This document shows positions 50,978 through 60,128 of a stretch of DNA of 64,000 nucleotides, piece after piece. The notes below the pieces were generated by a model. It ran no database searches. It was not told where the DNA came from and saw nothing but the letters and a program-made list of their open reading frames with translations. The stretch spans positions 16,134 to 80,133 of the forward strand of contig VFZE01000027.1 in assembly GCA_016871315.1 (NCBI GenBank), in the 5' to 3' direction. Numbering within the stretch: position 1 is the stretch's first letter; each line of letters opens with the position of its first letter. The stretch is from Acidimicrobiia bacterium. GTDB taxonomy: Bacteria > Acidobacteriota > Terriglobia > Bryobacterales > Bryobacteraceae. The translations under genes were made by a program, and so were the position numbers.

Positions 50978-52738
50978 GTGAACTCGAACATTTCCAGACG
51001 TCAACTGTTGAGCATGTCTGCGGGGCTAGGTCTGGCCGGACGCGCGCCGGCACAGCAACGCAGGCCGAACTTCCTCATCGTCCTGACGGATGACCAGGGC
51101 TGGGGTGACTTGAGTGTGCATGGGAACACGAATCTCTCGACGCCGAATATCGATTCGCTCGCACGCGATGGCGTGCTATGGGAGAGATTCTTCGTTTGTC
51201 CCGTCTGCGCACCCACCCGAGCGGAGTTTCTCACCGGCCGTTATCATCCGCGTGGCGGCGTGCGCGGCGTCACCACGGGCGCCGAGCGTCTGAATCTGGA
51301 CGAGACCACGATCGCCCAGTCCTTCCAGGCTGCCGGCTACGCCACGGGAGCATTCGGCAAATGGCACAACGGCTCGCAGCATCCGTACCACCCGAATTCA
51401 CGTGGATTCGACGAATACTACGGTTTCACGTCTGGTCACTGGGGAATGTACTTCGACACGGAGATGGACCATAACGGAGAGCTGACGCGCGGGAAGGGCT
51501 ATATCACCGATGATTTGACCGATCGCGCGATGGGCTTCATGGAGAAGAACAAGGACAAGCCGTTTTTCTGCTACGTTCCTTACAACACGCCGCATTCGCC
51601 GATGCAGGTGCCGGACTCCTATTTCCGCAAGTTCGCCGGCAATGATCTTAAGCTGCGGGCAGCGGATCCGAAGCTGGAAGACCTCGATCATACTCGCGCC
51701 GCGCTGGCGATGGTGGAGAACATCGATTGGAACGTCGGACGCATGCTTCGCAAGCTCGATCAGCTGCGGCTGGCGCGCGACACAGCGGTTCTCTACTTCA
51801 GCGACAACGGTCCGAACGGCTGGCGGTGGAACGAGGGGATGAAGGGCCGCAAGGGAACAGTGGATGAAGGAGGAGTTCGGTCGCCGCTGCTGGTGCGTTG
51901 GCCGGGCCGGTTCCGGCCGGGGAAGAGGATTCCGCAAATCGCCGGAGCGATCGATCTCTATCCGACGCTGACGGAACTGGCGGGAGTTCCGGTGACGGCG
52001 AAGAAGCCTCTGGATGGCAAAAGCCTGAAGCCGTTGCTGGAGGACGATCCGCGGTTATGGCCGGACCGCATGATCTACTCGCATCAAAACGGGCGGGTGA
52101 GCGTGCGGACGCAGCAGTACCGGTTAGATCCCGCAGGGCAGCTGTTCGACATGAAGGCCGATCCGATGCAGAAGAAGGATGTGGCAGGGGAGCAGCCGGA
52201 AGTGACGGCGAAACTGAAGAAAGCTGTCGAGGAATGGTCGAAGGAGGTACTGCCGAAGGGGCCCGACGACCGGCCGTTTCCGGTCGGCTTTCACAAGACG
52301 ACACGGTTGCCTGCGCGCGACGGCGTACCGCACGGGGGCGTGCAACGCAGCGGCCGCGCGCCGAACGCCTCCTTTTTCACGAAGTGGACATCGAAGGAAG
52401 ACCGCATGACGTGGGATGTCGAGGTGGGCGTTGCGGGGAAGTATGAGGCTGCGATCTATTACGCCTGCCGTAATGGCCAGGAAGGGTCCGTTGTGGAATT
52501 GCGGTTCGGCGAGAGCACGGTGCAGACGAAGGTTGCCGCATCGCATGATCCGCCGCTTATCGGCAAGGAGTTGGACCGCGTGGATCGGGGTTCGGAGTCC
52601 TATGTGAAAGATTTCAAGCGGCACAGCCTGGGCAGTCTTGATTTGGCAAGTGGGCGCGGGCAGATGGTTCTCCGTGCACTGGAGGTGAAGGGCCAGGAAG
52701 TGGCCGAAGTCCGATACCTGGAGTTGGGGCGGGTCTGA
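50978..52738 (+). CDS. Tat-exported arylsulfatase-family enzyme
   Basis: The 586-aa protein has a twin-arginine leader (ISRRQLLSMSAGLGLAGR) and a type I sulfatase domain: metal residues in IVLTDDQGWGDL, formylglycine site CAPTRAEFLTGR (C-x-P-x-R), GKWHN, and FSDNGPNG near residue 270. The last 120 residues form an extra beta domain (WDVEVGVAGKYEAAIYYACR) resembling a carbohydrate-binding module. It should remove sulfate from an extracellular glycan; an FGE-type maturase must be encoded elsewhere. The GTG start is chosen to begin directly before the Tat motif. Confidence 0.9.
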   Translation: MNSNISRRQLLSMSAGLGLAGRAPAQQRRPNFLIVLTDDQGWGDLSVHGNTNLSTPNIDSLARDGVLWERFFVCPVCAPTRAEFLTGRYHPRGGVRGVTTGAERLNLDETTIAQSFQAAGYATGAFGKWHNGSQHPYHPNSRGFDEYYGFTSGHWGMYFDTEMDHNGELTRGKGYITDDLTDRAMGFMEKNKDKPFFCYVPYNTPHSPMQVPDSYFRKFAGNDLKLRAADPKLEDLDHTRAALAMVENIDWNVGRMLRKLDQLRLARDTAVLYFSDNGPNGWRWNEGMKGRKGTVDEGGVRSPLLVRWPGRFRPGKRIPQIAGAIDLYPTLTELAGVPVTAKKPLDGKSLKPLLEDDPRLWPDRMIYSHQNGRVSVRTQQYRLDPAGQLFDMKADPMQKKDVAGEQPEVTAKLKKAVEEWSKEVLPKGPDDRPFPVGFHKTTRLPARDGVPHGGVQRSGRAPNASFFTKWTSKEDRMTWDVEVGVAGKYEAAIYYACRNGQEGSVVELRFGESTVQTKVAASHDPPLIGKELDRVDRGSESYVKDFKRHSLGSLDLASGRGQMVLRALEVKGQEVAEVRYLELGRV

Positions 52739-52854
52739 TCAGCCGGAGGCGGACCCGCCCGGCGCACGAGCGGCGGGAAAGGAGCAACGGCGCCGGCGGC
52801 GACCCCGGCTGCCGTGCCGAGGAAAATCCACTGCACCCGAGAGAGCCGGTTCAA
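52739..52854 (-). pseudogene. N-terminal stump of a second DAACS-type transporter
   Basis: A TTG that overlaps the stop codon of the intact transporter (TTGA) opens a frame reading LNRLSRVQWIFLGTAAGVAA followed by GAVAP. This mirrors the start of the intact neighbour (RRLSITSWIFIGMAAGIALGAWVP). Similarity ends after about 30 codons, and the frame runs into the end of the sulfatase gene on the other strand. It appears to be the 5' end of a tandem paralogue whose remaining 370 or so codons were deleted. Confidence 0.65.
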
Positions 52855-54068
52855 CCGGCCTGGGCCTCGGGCGGTTTGCTGATGTCGAAGCCTTCCCAAC
52901 GGGCGATGACCGCTGTGGCCAGGCAGTTGCCGAGAACATTCACCGAGGTGCGTGCCATGTCCATCACCGCATCAATCCCGAGAAGAACGGCGGCGCCTTC
53001 CATGGGTAGCTGGAAGGAGGCAAGCGTTCCGGCGAGGATAACAAGAGCGGCGCGTGGCACGCCGGCAACGCCTTTGCTGGTGAGCATGAGAGCGAGCATC
53101 ATCATTACTTGCTCGCCGACGCTCATGTCGACGCCTGCCGCTTGCGCAACAAAGATCGAGGCCAGCGACAGATAAAGTGTAGTGCCATCGAGGTTGAAGC
53201 TATAGCCGGTCGGCAGCACGAAGCCAACGATATGCTTGGGAACGCCGAAGCGTTCCATGTTCTCCAGTGCCACGGGCAGCGCCGCTTCACTGGAGGAGGT
53301 GGAAAAAGCGATCAGGAACGGCTCCTTCACCGCATGATAAAAGCGGCGCACGGGAACCCTGGCAATGGCGATCACGGCGCCCAACACTCCGAACACGAAG
53401 ATCACCTGGGCGACGTACATGGTAACGATCAGTTTTCCGAGACCGAACAACACGCCGAAGCCTTTACTGCCCACCGTAACGGCAATCGCTGCACCGACGC
53501 CGACGGGAGCAAGGTACATCACGTACTTGGTGTAGCGGAACATGACTTCGGCGACCGATTCGGCAAAGTGAACCACCGGTTTGGCCTTATCCCCAATCGC
53601 GGCGCAAGCGGCGCCGAACAGGAAACAGAAGACGACGATTTGCAGCACTTCGCCTTTTGCCATGGCTTCGAAAATGCTGGCGGGGAAGGTGTGTTCGAGT
53701 ATGGCGCCCAGTCCCGGCGGTTTGGCGGGAAGGGCAAGCTCTTCCGCGCTTTTCTCGAGGTTCATGCCCGCGCCGGGACGGGTGAGGTTGACCGCCGCAA
53801 GGCCCAGCACGAGGGCGATCGTCGTCACGATTTCGAAATAGACAATGGCCTTGACGCCGATGCGGCCCATCGCCATGACGCTGCCGGAACCGGCAATGCC
53901 AACCACCAAGGTGCCAAACAACAGGGGCGCGATGATGGACTTGATCAGGCGGAGAAAAATATTGCTGAGCGGATTCAGCTCCTTGGCGACTTGTGGAACC
54001 CAGGCGCCAAGGGCAATGCCGGCGGCCATGCCGATAAAAATCCAGGAAGTAATGGAAAGGCGTCTCAT
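52851..54068 (-). CDS. Dicarboxylate/amino acid:cation symporter (DAACS/GltP family)
   Basis: The 405-aa membrane protein has the glutamate transporter fold, with the serine-rich re-entrant loop FSTSSSEAALPVALENM, GYSFNLDGTTLY and the MDMARTSVNVLGNCLATAV substrate helix. It couples Na+ or H+ to uptake of glutamate, aspartate or C4-dicarboxylates. The ATG at 54068 overlaps the nadK stop (ATGA); upstream in-frame codons lie inside nadK. It is the last intact gene of the long minus-strand operon. Confidence 0.92.
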   Translation of the reverse strand: MRRLSITSWIFIGMAAGIALGAWVPQVAKELNPLSNIFLRLIKSIIAPLLFGTLVVGIAGSGSVMAMGRIGVKAIVYFEIVTTIALVLGLAAVNLTRPGAGMNLEKSAEELALPAKPPGLGAILEHTFPASIFEAMAKGEVLQIVVFCFLFGAACAAIGDKAKPVVHFAESVAEVMFRYTKYVMYLAPVGVGAAIAVTVGSKGFGVLFGLGKLIVTMYVAQVIFVFGVLGAVIAIARVPVRRFYHAVKEPFLIAFSTSSSEAALPVALENMERFGVPKHIVGFVLPTGYSFNLDGTTLYLSLASIFVAQAAGVDMSVGEQVMMMLALMLTSKGVAGVPRAALVILAGTLASFQLPMEGAAVLLGIDAVMDMARTSVNVLGNCLATAVIARWEGFDISKPPEAQAG

Positions 54069-54928
54069 CGCTCTCCCCATTTGAGCTTTTGCCGCAGGAC
54101 ATCGAAGTAGAGCAGGCGCGGCGGGCGGATCAGCCTCAATACATAGGAAGAAGCCCGGCAAAAGATACGGTCTTGATGATGAAGAAGCACGCCGAGTTGG
54201 CCGTCGACATTCAGATAGGAGGCTTCATCGGGTGCGTGGTTGATGATTTGGATGACTGTGGAATCGGGAACAATGACCGGACGATGCGTTAGCATGTGCG
54301 GGCAAATGGGCGTGATGGCAAAAGCGGCCACCTGCGGGAAGACGATGGGGCCTCCGGCCGACAGCGAGTAGGCGGTGGAGCCGGTCGGAGTGGAGACAAT
54401 CAGTCCATCGGCTTTGTAGGAGCAGACGTAGTGATTATCGACATGGGCCTCCAGGTCGATCATGTGGGCGGAGGGCCTCTTGCTGACGACAACGTCGTTG
54501 AGCGCCAGGTAGGAGCCGATTTGCCGGCCGCGCCGCTCCAGTTTGCAATCCAGCATCTGACGGTGCCCGATGCGGTGCTCACCGCGAAGAGCGCGCTCCA
54601 GTTCCGGGTAGATCTCATCTTCGGTGATCGCGGTGAGAAAGCCGAGACTGCCGAGATTGACGCCGAACAGAGGGATTTCACGGCCGGCGATCGCCTTGGC
54701 CGCGGAAAGCAGCGTGCCGTCACCCCCGAGAACGATGATGAACTGGCAGCCCTCCGGCACCAGTTCACGCACGAGCCCGTCCTCACGACCCAGATAGGAG
54801 GCCGTTTCGCGATCATATCGGGCCTGAATGTCCCGCTGCCTGAGCCACTCTATCAAGCCGGGGACAATTCGGTTTCCCTCTGGAATACCCGGCTTGGAGA
54901 TGATGCCGACGGTGCTAATGTCTTGCAT
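54065..54928 (-). CDS. nadK: NAD kinase
   Basis: The 287-aa cytoplasmic enzyme phosphorylates NAD to NADP. It shows the diagnostic GGDGTLLSAAK and NDVVVSKRPSAHM, and TPTGSTAYSLSAGGPIV, all at normal spacing. ATG 54928 starts MQDISTVGIISKPG and overlaps the end of tlyA by 14 nt. Confidence 0.96.
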   Translation of the reverse strand: MQDISTVGIISKPGIPEGNRIVPGLIEWLRQRDIQARYDRETASYLGREDGLVRELVPEGCQFIIVLGGDGTLLSAAKAIAGREIPLFGVNLGSLGFLTAITEDEIYPELERALRGEHRIGHRQMLDCKLERRGRQIGSYLALNDVVVSKRPSAHMIDLEAHVDNHYVCSYKADGLIVSTPTGSTAYSLSAGGPIVFPQVAAFAITPICPHMLTHRPVIVPDSTVIQIINHAPDEASYLNVDGQLGVLLHHQDRIFCRASSYVLRLIRPPRLLYFDVLRQKLKWGER

Positions 54929-55646
54929 AAAGGAGAAACTCCCGGTTGCCCTCGGCACCCAAAACCGGGCTTTCGATGATATCAGTCCTCAGGCCTAATT
55001 GCTCGGCCGCACCGCGGATCTTGGCACAGGCGGCCTGGTGCAAGGCTGAGTCACGGACAATGCCACCCTTGCCGACCTGGTCCTTGCCAACCTCAAACTG
55101 AGGCTTGACGAGCAGCACCATTTCGCAACGCTCATCAAGAAGCGGCGGGATGACGGGAACAATCAGCGTGAGGGAAATGAAGCTGACATCGCAGGAGGCG
55201 AACTGGCAGGTTTCCCCAATCTCCGCCGGCGCCAAATGACGGGCGTTGATTCCCTCGCGAACGACGACTCTTTCATCCTGGCGCAGCTTCCAATCCAGCT
55301 GGCCCGAGCCGACATCGACGGCGTGGACTCGCAAGGCTCCACGCTGTAGCAGGCAGTCCGTGAAGCCGCCTGCCGATGAGCCGATATCGACACAGACCCG
55401 GCCGGTGACGTCGATGCGGAAATGATCGAGCGCAGCGGCCAGCTTCTGCCCGCCGCGGCTGACATAAGGCGGGCCAGAGGCCACATCCAGAACAGCCTCC
55501 AGAGGAACGCTATGGCCTGGCTTTGCCGCTTTCCGCCCGTCGACGGTAACGGCTCCAGCCAGCACAAGGGCGCGTGCCTTTTCCCTGGACGGTGCTAGGC
55601 CGCGATCCACGAGGAGTTGGTCCAGGCGCGCTTTGGGGATCTTCAT
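54915..55646 (-). CDS. tlyA: TlyA-family 2'-O-ribose rRNA methyltransferase
   Basis: The 243-aa protein has an N-terminal S4 RNA-binding domain (ARLDQLLVDRGLAPSREKAR) and an FtsJ-like SAM domain (VCVDIGSSAGGFTDCLLQRG, DVSFISLTLIVPVI, LLVKPQFEVG). TlyA methylates 16S and 23S rRNA cytidines in mycobacteria. It overlaps ispA by ATGA and nadK by 14 nt; the ispA-tlyA-nadK order is common in bacteria. Confidence 0.94.
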   Translation of the reverse strand: MKIPKARLDQLLVDRGLAPSREKARALVLAGAVTVDGRKAAKPGHSVPLEAVLDVASGPPYVSRGGQKLAAALDHFRIDVTGRVCVDIGSSAGGFTDCLLQRGALRVHAVDVGSGQLDWKLRQDERVVVREGINARHLAPAEIGETCQFASCDVSFISLTLIVPVIPPLLDERCEMVLLVKPQFEVGKDQVGKGGIVRDSALHQAACAKIRGAAEQLGLRTDIIESPVLGAEGNREFLLYARH

Positions 55647-56524
55647 GCATTGCGCCGTACGATGAGTTCGGCGATCTCCCGAAGAGAGCCCGCTTGGGGG
55701 CCGAAAGAGTCGAGCGAAGCGAGCGCTTTCGTTAGCTCCATCTCCGCCATCCGGTGCGACTCGGCGGCTCCGTAGACGGCCGGGAAGGTGATTTTGTGTT
55801 GCGCAGCGTCCTTGCCCGCCGTCTTGCCAAGCTGTTCGGAGCTTTGTTCGATGTCGAGCAGGTCGTCGACGATTTGGAAGGCCAGGCCGATATGCTCGCC
55901 GTAGCGCGACAAATCGTCCAGCTGCTGCCGGCTGGCGCCGGCACAGATAGCTCCGATGCGTACGCTGGCGCGCAGCAGGGCGCCGGTTTTTGCCCGGTGA
56001 ATGCGTTCCAGCAGGGAAACCTCCGGCGGCAGACCCTCCCCTTCCAGATCGTGAACCTGCCCGGCGATCATGCCGCCGACCGTTCCGGCAGCGCGTGCCA
56101 GCTCCGCCGTCATCTCGATTCTCCGGGAAGCATCCACGGGAAGCTCGGCGAGCACCTGGAAGGCGAGTGTGAGTAAAGCATCGCCTGCGAGAATCGCCAT
56201 CGCTTCGCCGAACACCTTGTGGCAGGTCGGCCGGCCGCGGCGCAGATCATCATTATCGAGAGCCGGCAAATCATCGTGGATGAGTGAATAGGTATGGACG
56301 AGTTCGAGGGAACAGGCCGCTGCTTCCATTCCCGCCGGCGGCGCAGAGATGGCCTCCGCCGCCGCCAGAGCCAGCACGGGACGGATGCGCTTGCCGCCGG
56401 CAAAGAGGCTGTAGCGCATCGCCTTGTGAATCGTGACCGGCTCGGCGGATTCCGGCGGCACCAGGCGCTCCAGCTCCGACTGGATGCGTTCACCCTGGCG
56501 GCGAAGATAGTCCTGAATTTTCAT
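55643..56524 (-). CDS. ispA: Polyprenyl (farnesyl/geranylgeranyl) diphosphate synthase
   Basis: The 293-aa enzyme joins isopentenyl diphosphate units. It has GGKRIRPVLAL, the first Asp-rich motif HDDLPALDNDDLRRG, and the second in FQIVDDLLDIEQ. Residues before the first Asp-rich motif (LVHTYSLIHDDL) suit a short-chain (C15-C20) product. The ATG at 56524 begins MKIQDYLRRQ; earlier in-frame sequence is inside xseB. Product length should be tested, since prediction is approximate. Confidence 0.94.
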   Translation of the reverse strand: MKIQDYLRRQGERIQSELERLVPPESAEPVTIHKAMRYSLFAGGKRIRPVLALAAAEAISAPPAGMEAAACSLELVHTYSLIHDDLPALDNDDLRRGRPTCHKVFGEAMAILAGDALLTLAFQVLAELPVDASRRIEMTAELARAAGTVGGMIAGQVHDLEGEGLPPEVSLLERIHRAKTGALLRASVRIGAICAGASRQQLDDLSRYGEHIGLAFQIVDDLLDIEQSSEQLGKTAGKDAAQHKITFPAVYGAAESHRMAEMELTKALASLDSFGPQAGSLREIAELIVRRNA

Positions 56525-56552
56525 TGCCGGAACCATGGCAGCGGTTGCTGGC

Positions 56553-56798
56553 TCATCCCTGTTCCGGCTGAAACGGCGCCGGTGAAACACGATTGCCCTT
56601 TTTGAGCAGGATTTCGATTTTCGTTTCGGCCTGCTCAAGGCGCTGGCGGCAGGATTCGCTGAGCGCCATACCCTTTTCGAACAGCTGGAGCGATTCCTCA
56701 AGCGGCAGATCCCCGGACTCCAGACGGTTCACGACGCTCTCGAGCTCGGAGAGGTCCGATTCAAAGGTCGCCGGCTTGGGATCCTCGGCCATCGCCAT
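56553..56798 (-). CDS. xseB: Exodeoxyribonuclease VII small subunit
   Basis: The 81-aa protein has the coiled-coil pattern FESDLSELESVVNRLESGDL followed by PLEESLQLFEKGMALSESCR, normal for XseB. It assembles on XseA, whose gene is not in this window. Two possible starts lie two codons apart (M-A-M-A-E). It lies between the Ldh-type dehydrogenase and ispA, and the xseB-ispA-tlyA-nadK order is a standard cluster. Confidence 0.93.
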   Translation of the reverse strand: MAMAEDPKPATFESDLSELESVVNRLESGDLPLEESLQLFEKGMALSESCRQRLEQAETKIEILLKKGNRVSPAPFQPEQG

Positions 56799-56801
56799 AT
56801 T

Positions 56802-57857
56802 TTATCCCACCGGCGGGACCTGAACCCTGTAGCGCACTGCCAGCTTGAGCAGCCCATCCCAGTGACCGCGCTCCAGCGGGATACCGCCACGGCGGCGGTC
56901 GTCCTCGGTGCGCCATTCCGGCTCTCCGGCGACAAGAACTTCGTCGTAGCCCGGCGCGGGTTGCGACGACTTGACCATTGTCACGAGCTTACGCACGCGC
57001 GCGGTGAACTCCTCGAGGGGCAGGAGCCTGCTGATATCGACCGCCAGGAAGGTCTGGTTCACGCGGAAGGGACGAGTTCGAATGCGAAGACCACCCATCT
57101 CGGTGCTCATCGCGCCGCCGCTCAAAACAGCGGAAAGGATCTCGACCATCATGGCAAGGCCGCTGCCCTTGTATCCGCCCAAAGGCATGAGAGCGCCGGA
57201 CAGAGCTGCTTGGGTTGAGGTGGTGGGGCGGCCGTCTGAGTCCATCGCCCAGCCTTGAGGGATTTCGGGCTCGCCGAGAATGTTGGCCTTGTAGATCTTT
57301 CCCATGGCAACAGTGGTGGTGGCCATATCGAGCAGCCAACTGCCGCCATCGGGACCAGGCAAGGAGACACAAATGGGATTGGTTCCCCAGCGCGGTTCCC
57401 GGCCCTGCCAGGGCGCCACGCTGGGAGAAGCGTTGCAGAAGATCATCGCCAGGCAGCCCTCGGAAGCGATGCGCCGGCCCCACCACGCAGCGGCGCCAAA
57501 GTGGTTGGATTCGCGCGCGACGACGAAACCAGTGCCATGCTCGCGGGCAAGCCGCACGGCATGAGAACAGCAGGTTTCCGCGATCACTTGGCCCAATCCA
57601 TTCATACCGTCATAAAGCATGACGGTGCCGGACTCGGAAATCACACGGCCCACGGCGGCCGGGTCGACGCGTCCTCCGTCGACCTGGTCCATGTAAAAAG
57701 GAAGAAGCTGCACGCCGTGAGAATCCACGCCACGCAAGTTGGCGGCAACCAGCGAATCTGCGAGCAAGGAGGCCGCCGCTTCCCCGATTCCCCCGGCGCG
57801 CGCGATTTGAAAGACGAAGTCCCTCAGGACAGCGTCCTGCACCAAGATGTGACTCAT
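56802..57857 (-). CDS. Ldh2/YlbC-family NAD(P)-dependent malate/lactate-type dehydrogenase
   Basis: The 351-aa enzyme belongs to the MDH2/LDH2 family (malate, ureidoglycolate, delta1-piperideine-2-carboxylate reductases). It has LRGVDSHGVQLLPFY, VARESNHFGAAAWWGRRI, SPSVAPWQGREPRWGTNPI, LDMATTTVAMGKIY and GYKGSGLAMMVEIL. The exact 2-hydroxy or 2-keto acid cannot be told. Context with a sugar-binding lipoprotein and an SDR suggests a carbohydrate or sugar-acid pathway. It overlaps the upstream gene by ATGA. Confidence 0.9.
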   Translation of the reverse strand: MSHILVQDAVLRDFVFQIARAGGIGEAAASLLADSLVAANLRGVDSHGVQLLPFYMDQVDGGRVDPAAVGRVISESGTVMLYDGMNGLGQVIAETCCSHAVRLAREHGTGFVVARESNHFGAAAWWGRRIASEGCLAMIFCNASPSVAPWQGREPRWGTNPICVSLPGPDGGSWLLDMATTTVAMGKIYKANILGEPEIPQGWAMDSDGRPTTSTQAALSGALMPLGGYKGSGLAMMVEILSAVLSGGAMSTEMGGLRIRTRPFRVNQTFLAVDISRLLPLEEFTARVRKLVTMVKSSQPAPGYDEVLVAGEPEWRTEDDRRRGGIPLERGHWDGLLKLAVRYRVQVPPVG

Positions 57858-58810
57858 TGCTTGAGGTACTTCTTGATGTCGGGCGCAAGAAGTTTTTGTG
57901 TTTCCTGCTTCTCAAGATCGGCTCTTGTCACCACCACGGCTTGGAGGTCCATCCGCTTTGGCGGTTCCTGTCCGCTTAGTTTCTGATGGATGGTCTTCAC
58001 GCCCTCATAGCCCATTTTGAAAGGGTCCTGAACCACCATGGCGTCGATGACTCCGGCTTTCAGGTCCTCGATCATGGCCTCGTTGGAATCGAAGGCAACC
58101 AGTTTGATCTTGCCCTGCACGCCGCGCCCTTTGAGAGCGAGAGCGGTTCCGCTGCAACTGGGTTCGGTAGAGCAGAAGAAGCCGTCGAGGTCCGGGTGAG
58201 CGGTGAGGATGTTCTCGGCGGCAGCCATCGATTTGGCGCGGTCGGACATGCCGAACTGGCGCTGAACGACAGCAATGCCTGGGAACTCCTTGGCGATGAC
58301 TTCATCAAAGCCTCGTTCGCGATCTGTGGTGGAAACGCTGCCGGGCACATGCATCACCAAGCCTACCTTTCCCTTGCCGCCGAGGAGTTCACCCAGTTTG
58401 CGCCCCCCCATGCGGCCCGCTTCCTGGTTGTCCGTTGCGACGTAGCTCATGTAGTTTGTGGAGTCGAGTCCGGAGTCGAAGACGGTGACGGGAATGCCGG
58501 AGTTAGTGGCGCGCTCGACGACGCCGACGAGAGCCTTGCGATCGGAGGCGGCGATGACGATGCCGTCCACGCGGCGGGCGATCATCGAGTCGACAATTTG
58601 GATCTGGCGGCTGTAGTCGGTCTCCTGTGCCGGAGCGTTCCAGAGTATTTCGCGGCCGAACTCCTCGCCAGCTGCCATGGCTCCGGCCTGCACAGTGAGC
58701 CAGAAAATGTGAGTGGCGCCTTTGGGAATGACGGCGATCTGCTTCTTTTTCGAGCCGCCGCAGGAGGCTAGAAAAACGAAGGCGATAGCAACCATGAGAG
58801 CGCGTTTCAT
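57854..58810 (-). CDS. RbsB-type sugar-binding lipoprotein (type I periplasmic binding protein)
   Basis: The 318-aa protein has a lipobox (AIAFVFLASCGGS) and the peripla_BP_4 fold of ribose/galactose-type binding proteins: VIPKGATHIFWLTVQAGAMA, DGIVIAASDRKALVGVVERA, VTVFDSGLDS, YVATDNQEAGRMGGRKL and QDPFKMGYEGV. It should capture a sugar for an ABC importer, but no permease or ATPase is encoded in the operon. The ATG overlaps the SDR stop, and its stop overlaps the dehydrogenase start. Confidence 0.9.
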   Translation of the reverse strand: MKRALMVAIAFVFLASCGGSKKKQIAVIPKGATHIFWLTVQAGAMAAGEEFGREILWNAPAQETDYSRQIQIVDSMIARRVDGIVIAASDRKALVGVVERATNSGIPVTVFDSGLDSTNYMSYVATDNQEAGRMGGRKLGELLGGKGKVGLVMHVPGSVSTTDRERGFDEVIAKEFPGIAVVQRQFGMSDRAKSMAAAENILTAHPDLDGFFCSTEPSCSGTALALKGRGVQGKIKLVAFDSNEAMIEDLKAGVIDAMVVQDPFKMGYEGVKTIHQKLSGQEPPKRMDLQAVVVTRADLEKQETQKLLAPDIKKYLKQ

Positions 58811-59565
58811 TGAGCGCACCATCCTCCGTCGATCAGGATGTCCGTACCGGTGATGAAGCCTGCTTGCTCGGAGCAGAGGAATCGAGCCAGCGCGCCCACT
58901 TCTTCCACTTTGCCCCAGCGGCCGACGGGGATCTTGGAAATGAACTGGGCGTTGATCTCCGGGTTCTGCATGAGCGAAGTATTCATCTCGGTGCCGAAGG
59001 GCCCGGGGCTGATGCCGACGACGGTGATTCCTTCGGAGGCGAGTTCGAGAGCCAGCGCACGGGTGAGGCCGAGCAGCGCGGTTTTGGAAGAAGAGTATGC
59101 GGTACGGCCCGGGATGGAGACGTGACTCATGATGGAGGTCATGTTGATGATGCGCCCGTAGCCGGCGCCCTTCATGTGGGGAACAAACGCCCGGCACATG
59201 AGGAAGACGCTGGTGAGATTCGTGTTTTGCACCCGATTCCACTCCTCCAGCGTGAACTCGGTGATGTTCTTGCGGATGTTGATGCCGGCGTTGTTGATCA
59301 GGATGTGCACATGGCCGAACTTGGCGGCGACATCCTTTTCGAGTTGGGAGACCTGCGCTTCGTCGGTGATATCGGCGGTCCAGACCTCGGCTTTTCCGCC
59401 CGCGCTACGGACGGCCTGGGCGGTCTCTTCGAGTTTTTCCTTGTCTCGCGCGACGAGTGCGATGGAGGCGCCGTCTGATGCCAGCGCCAACGCCATTGCC
59501 TTGCCGAGTCCCCGGCTTCCACCGGTGATGAGCGCGACTTTTCCTTCCAGTGTCTTAGTTGGCAT
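58807..59565 (-). CDS. Short-chain dehydrogenase/reductase, first gene of the long operon
   Basis: The 252-aa enzyme is a classical SDR, with TGGSRGLGKAMA for NAD(P), NNAGIN, and catalytic Ser in MTSIMSH with YSSSKTALLG. The C-terminus DILIDGGW is typical of 3-oxoacyl-reductase-like or gluconate/sugar dehydrogenases. Its neighbours (sugar-binding lipoprotein, Ldh-type dehydrogenase) favour a sugar or sugar-acid role. It is followed by genes for isoprenoid, rRNA modification and NADP synthesis in the same overlapping run. Confidence 0.9.
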   Translation of the reverse strand: MPTKTLEGKVALITGGSRGLGKAMALALASDGASIALVARDKEKLEETAQAVRSAGGKAEVWTADITDEAQVSQLEKDVAAKFGHVHILINNAGINIRKNITEFTLEEWNRVQNTNLTSVFLMCRAFVPHMKGAGYGRIINMTSIMSHVSIPGRTAYSSSKTALLGLTRALALELASEGITVVGISPGPFGTEMNTSLMQNPEINAQFISKIPVGRWGKVEEVGALARFLCSEQAGFITGTDILIDGGWCAQ

Positions 59566-59604
59566 GATTGCGTTTCTTCTCCTGATCGATAGTAAGTCTC
59601 AGTC

Positions 59605-60036
59605 TCAGCCTCGGCGGGCAAGCGCAAGGATCGTGTCGGCGACGCGCTGCGGCTGATCGATGCCTGTCATGGAAAGCCTGCCGGTCTCCCCGGCGGTTTC
59701 CAGCGTGAGGTCGCCGAGACCCATCAGCCGCTGCGCCACGCTCTGTTCCACACGGACATCTTGTATTTTGCCCAACTCCAGGGTGCGCGTGGAGCGTGAC
59801 AGCATCCCCTCCTGATAGCGCAGTTTTCCCTCCTCGACGAGGAGCGTTTTGAAGCGGTGGGCGAGGTGCTGCTTGGCGGAGACTCCGGCGATGAGAAAGG
59901 GAATCCCCAGGAGAAGGTAGATTCCCGGGTTGCCGCTAGCCAGGGCATAGGCGGCCGCCGCCAAGGCCAGGAGCGCGGAGACAATGTAGCCGAACTTCAC
60001 CATTTTCGTGCTGGGACGAACAACCAGATCCGCCAT
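59605..60036 (-). CDS. Membrane protein with bacterial PH domain
   Basis: The 143-aa protein has two adjacent hydrophobic helices (YIVSALLALAAAAYALA, IYLLLGIPFLIAGVS). A bPH2-type (YdbS-like) domain follows, with LVEEGKLRYQEGMLSRSTRTLELGKIQDV and LGDLTLETAGETG. Such proteins are membrane associated and of unknown function. It precedes the SDR operon by 39 bp and may be its first gene. Confidence 0.82.
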   Translation of the reverse strand: MADLVVRPSTKMVKFGYIVSALLALAAAAYALASGNPGIYLLLGIPFLIAGVSAKQHLAHRFKTLLVEEGKLRYQEGMLSRSTRTLELGKIQDVRVEQSVAQRLMGLGDLTLETAGETGRLSMTGIDQPQRVADTILALARRG

Positions 60037-60128
60037 GACTTTTTAGAATAACCCGAAGCCCCCGTCCGGGGGGCTTGTTCGGAATCCAAAGGGGAAGTTA
60101 AGATCGTATGACGTAAGGAGGCAACTAC

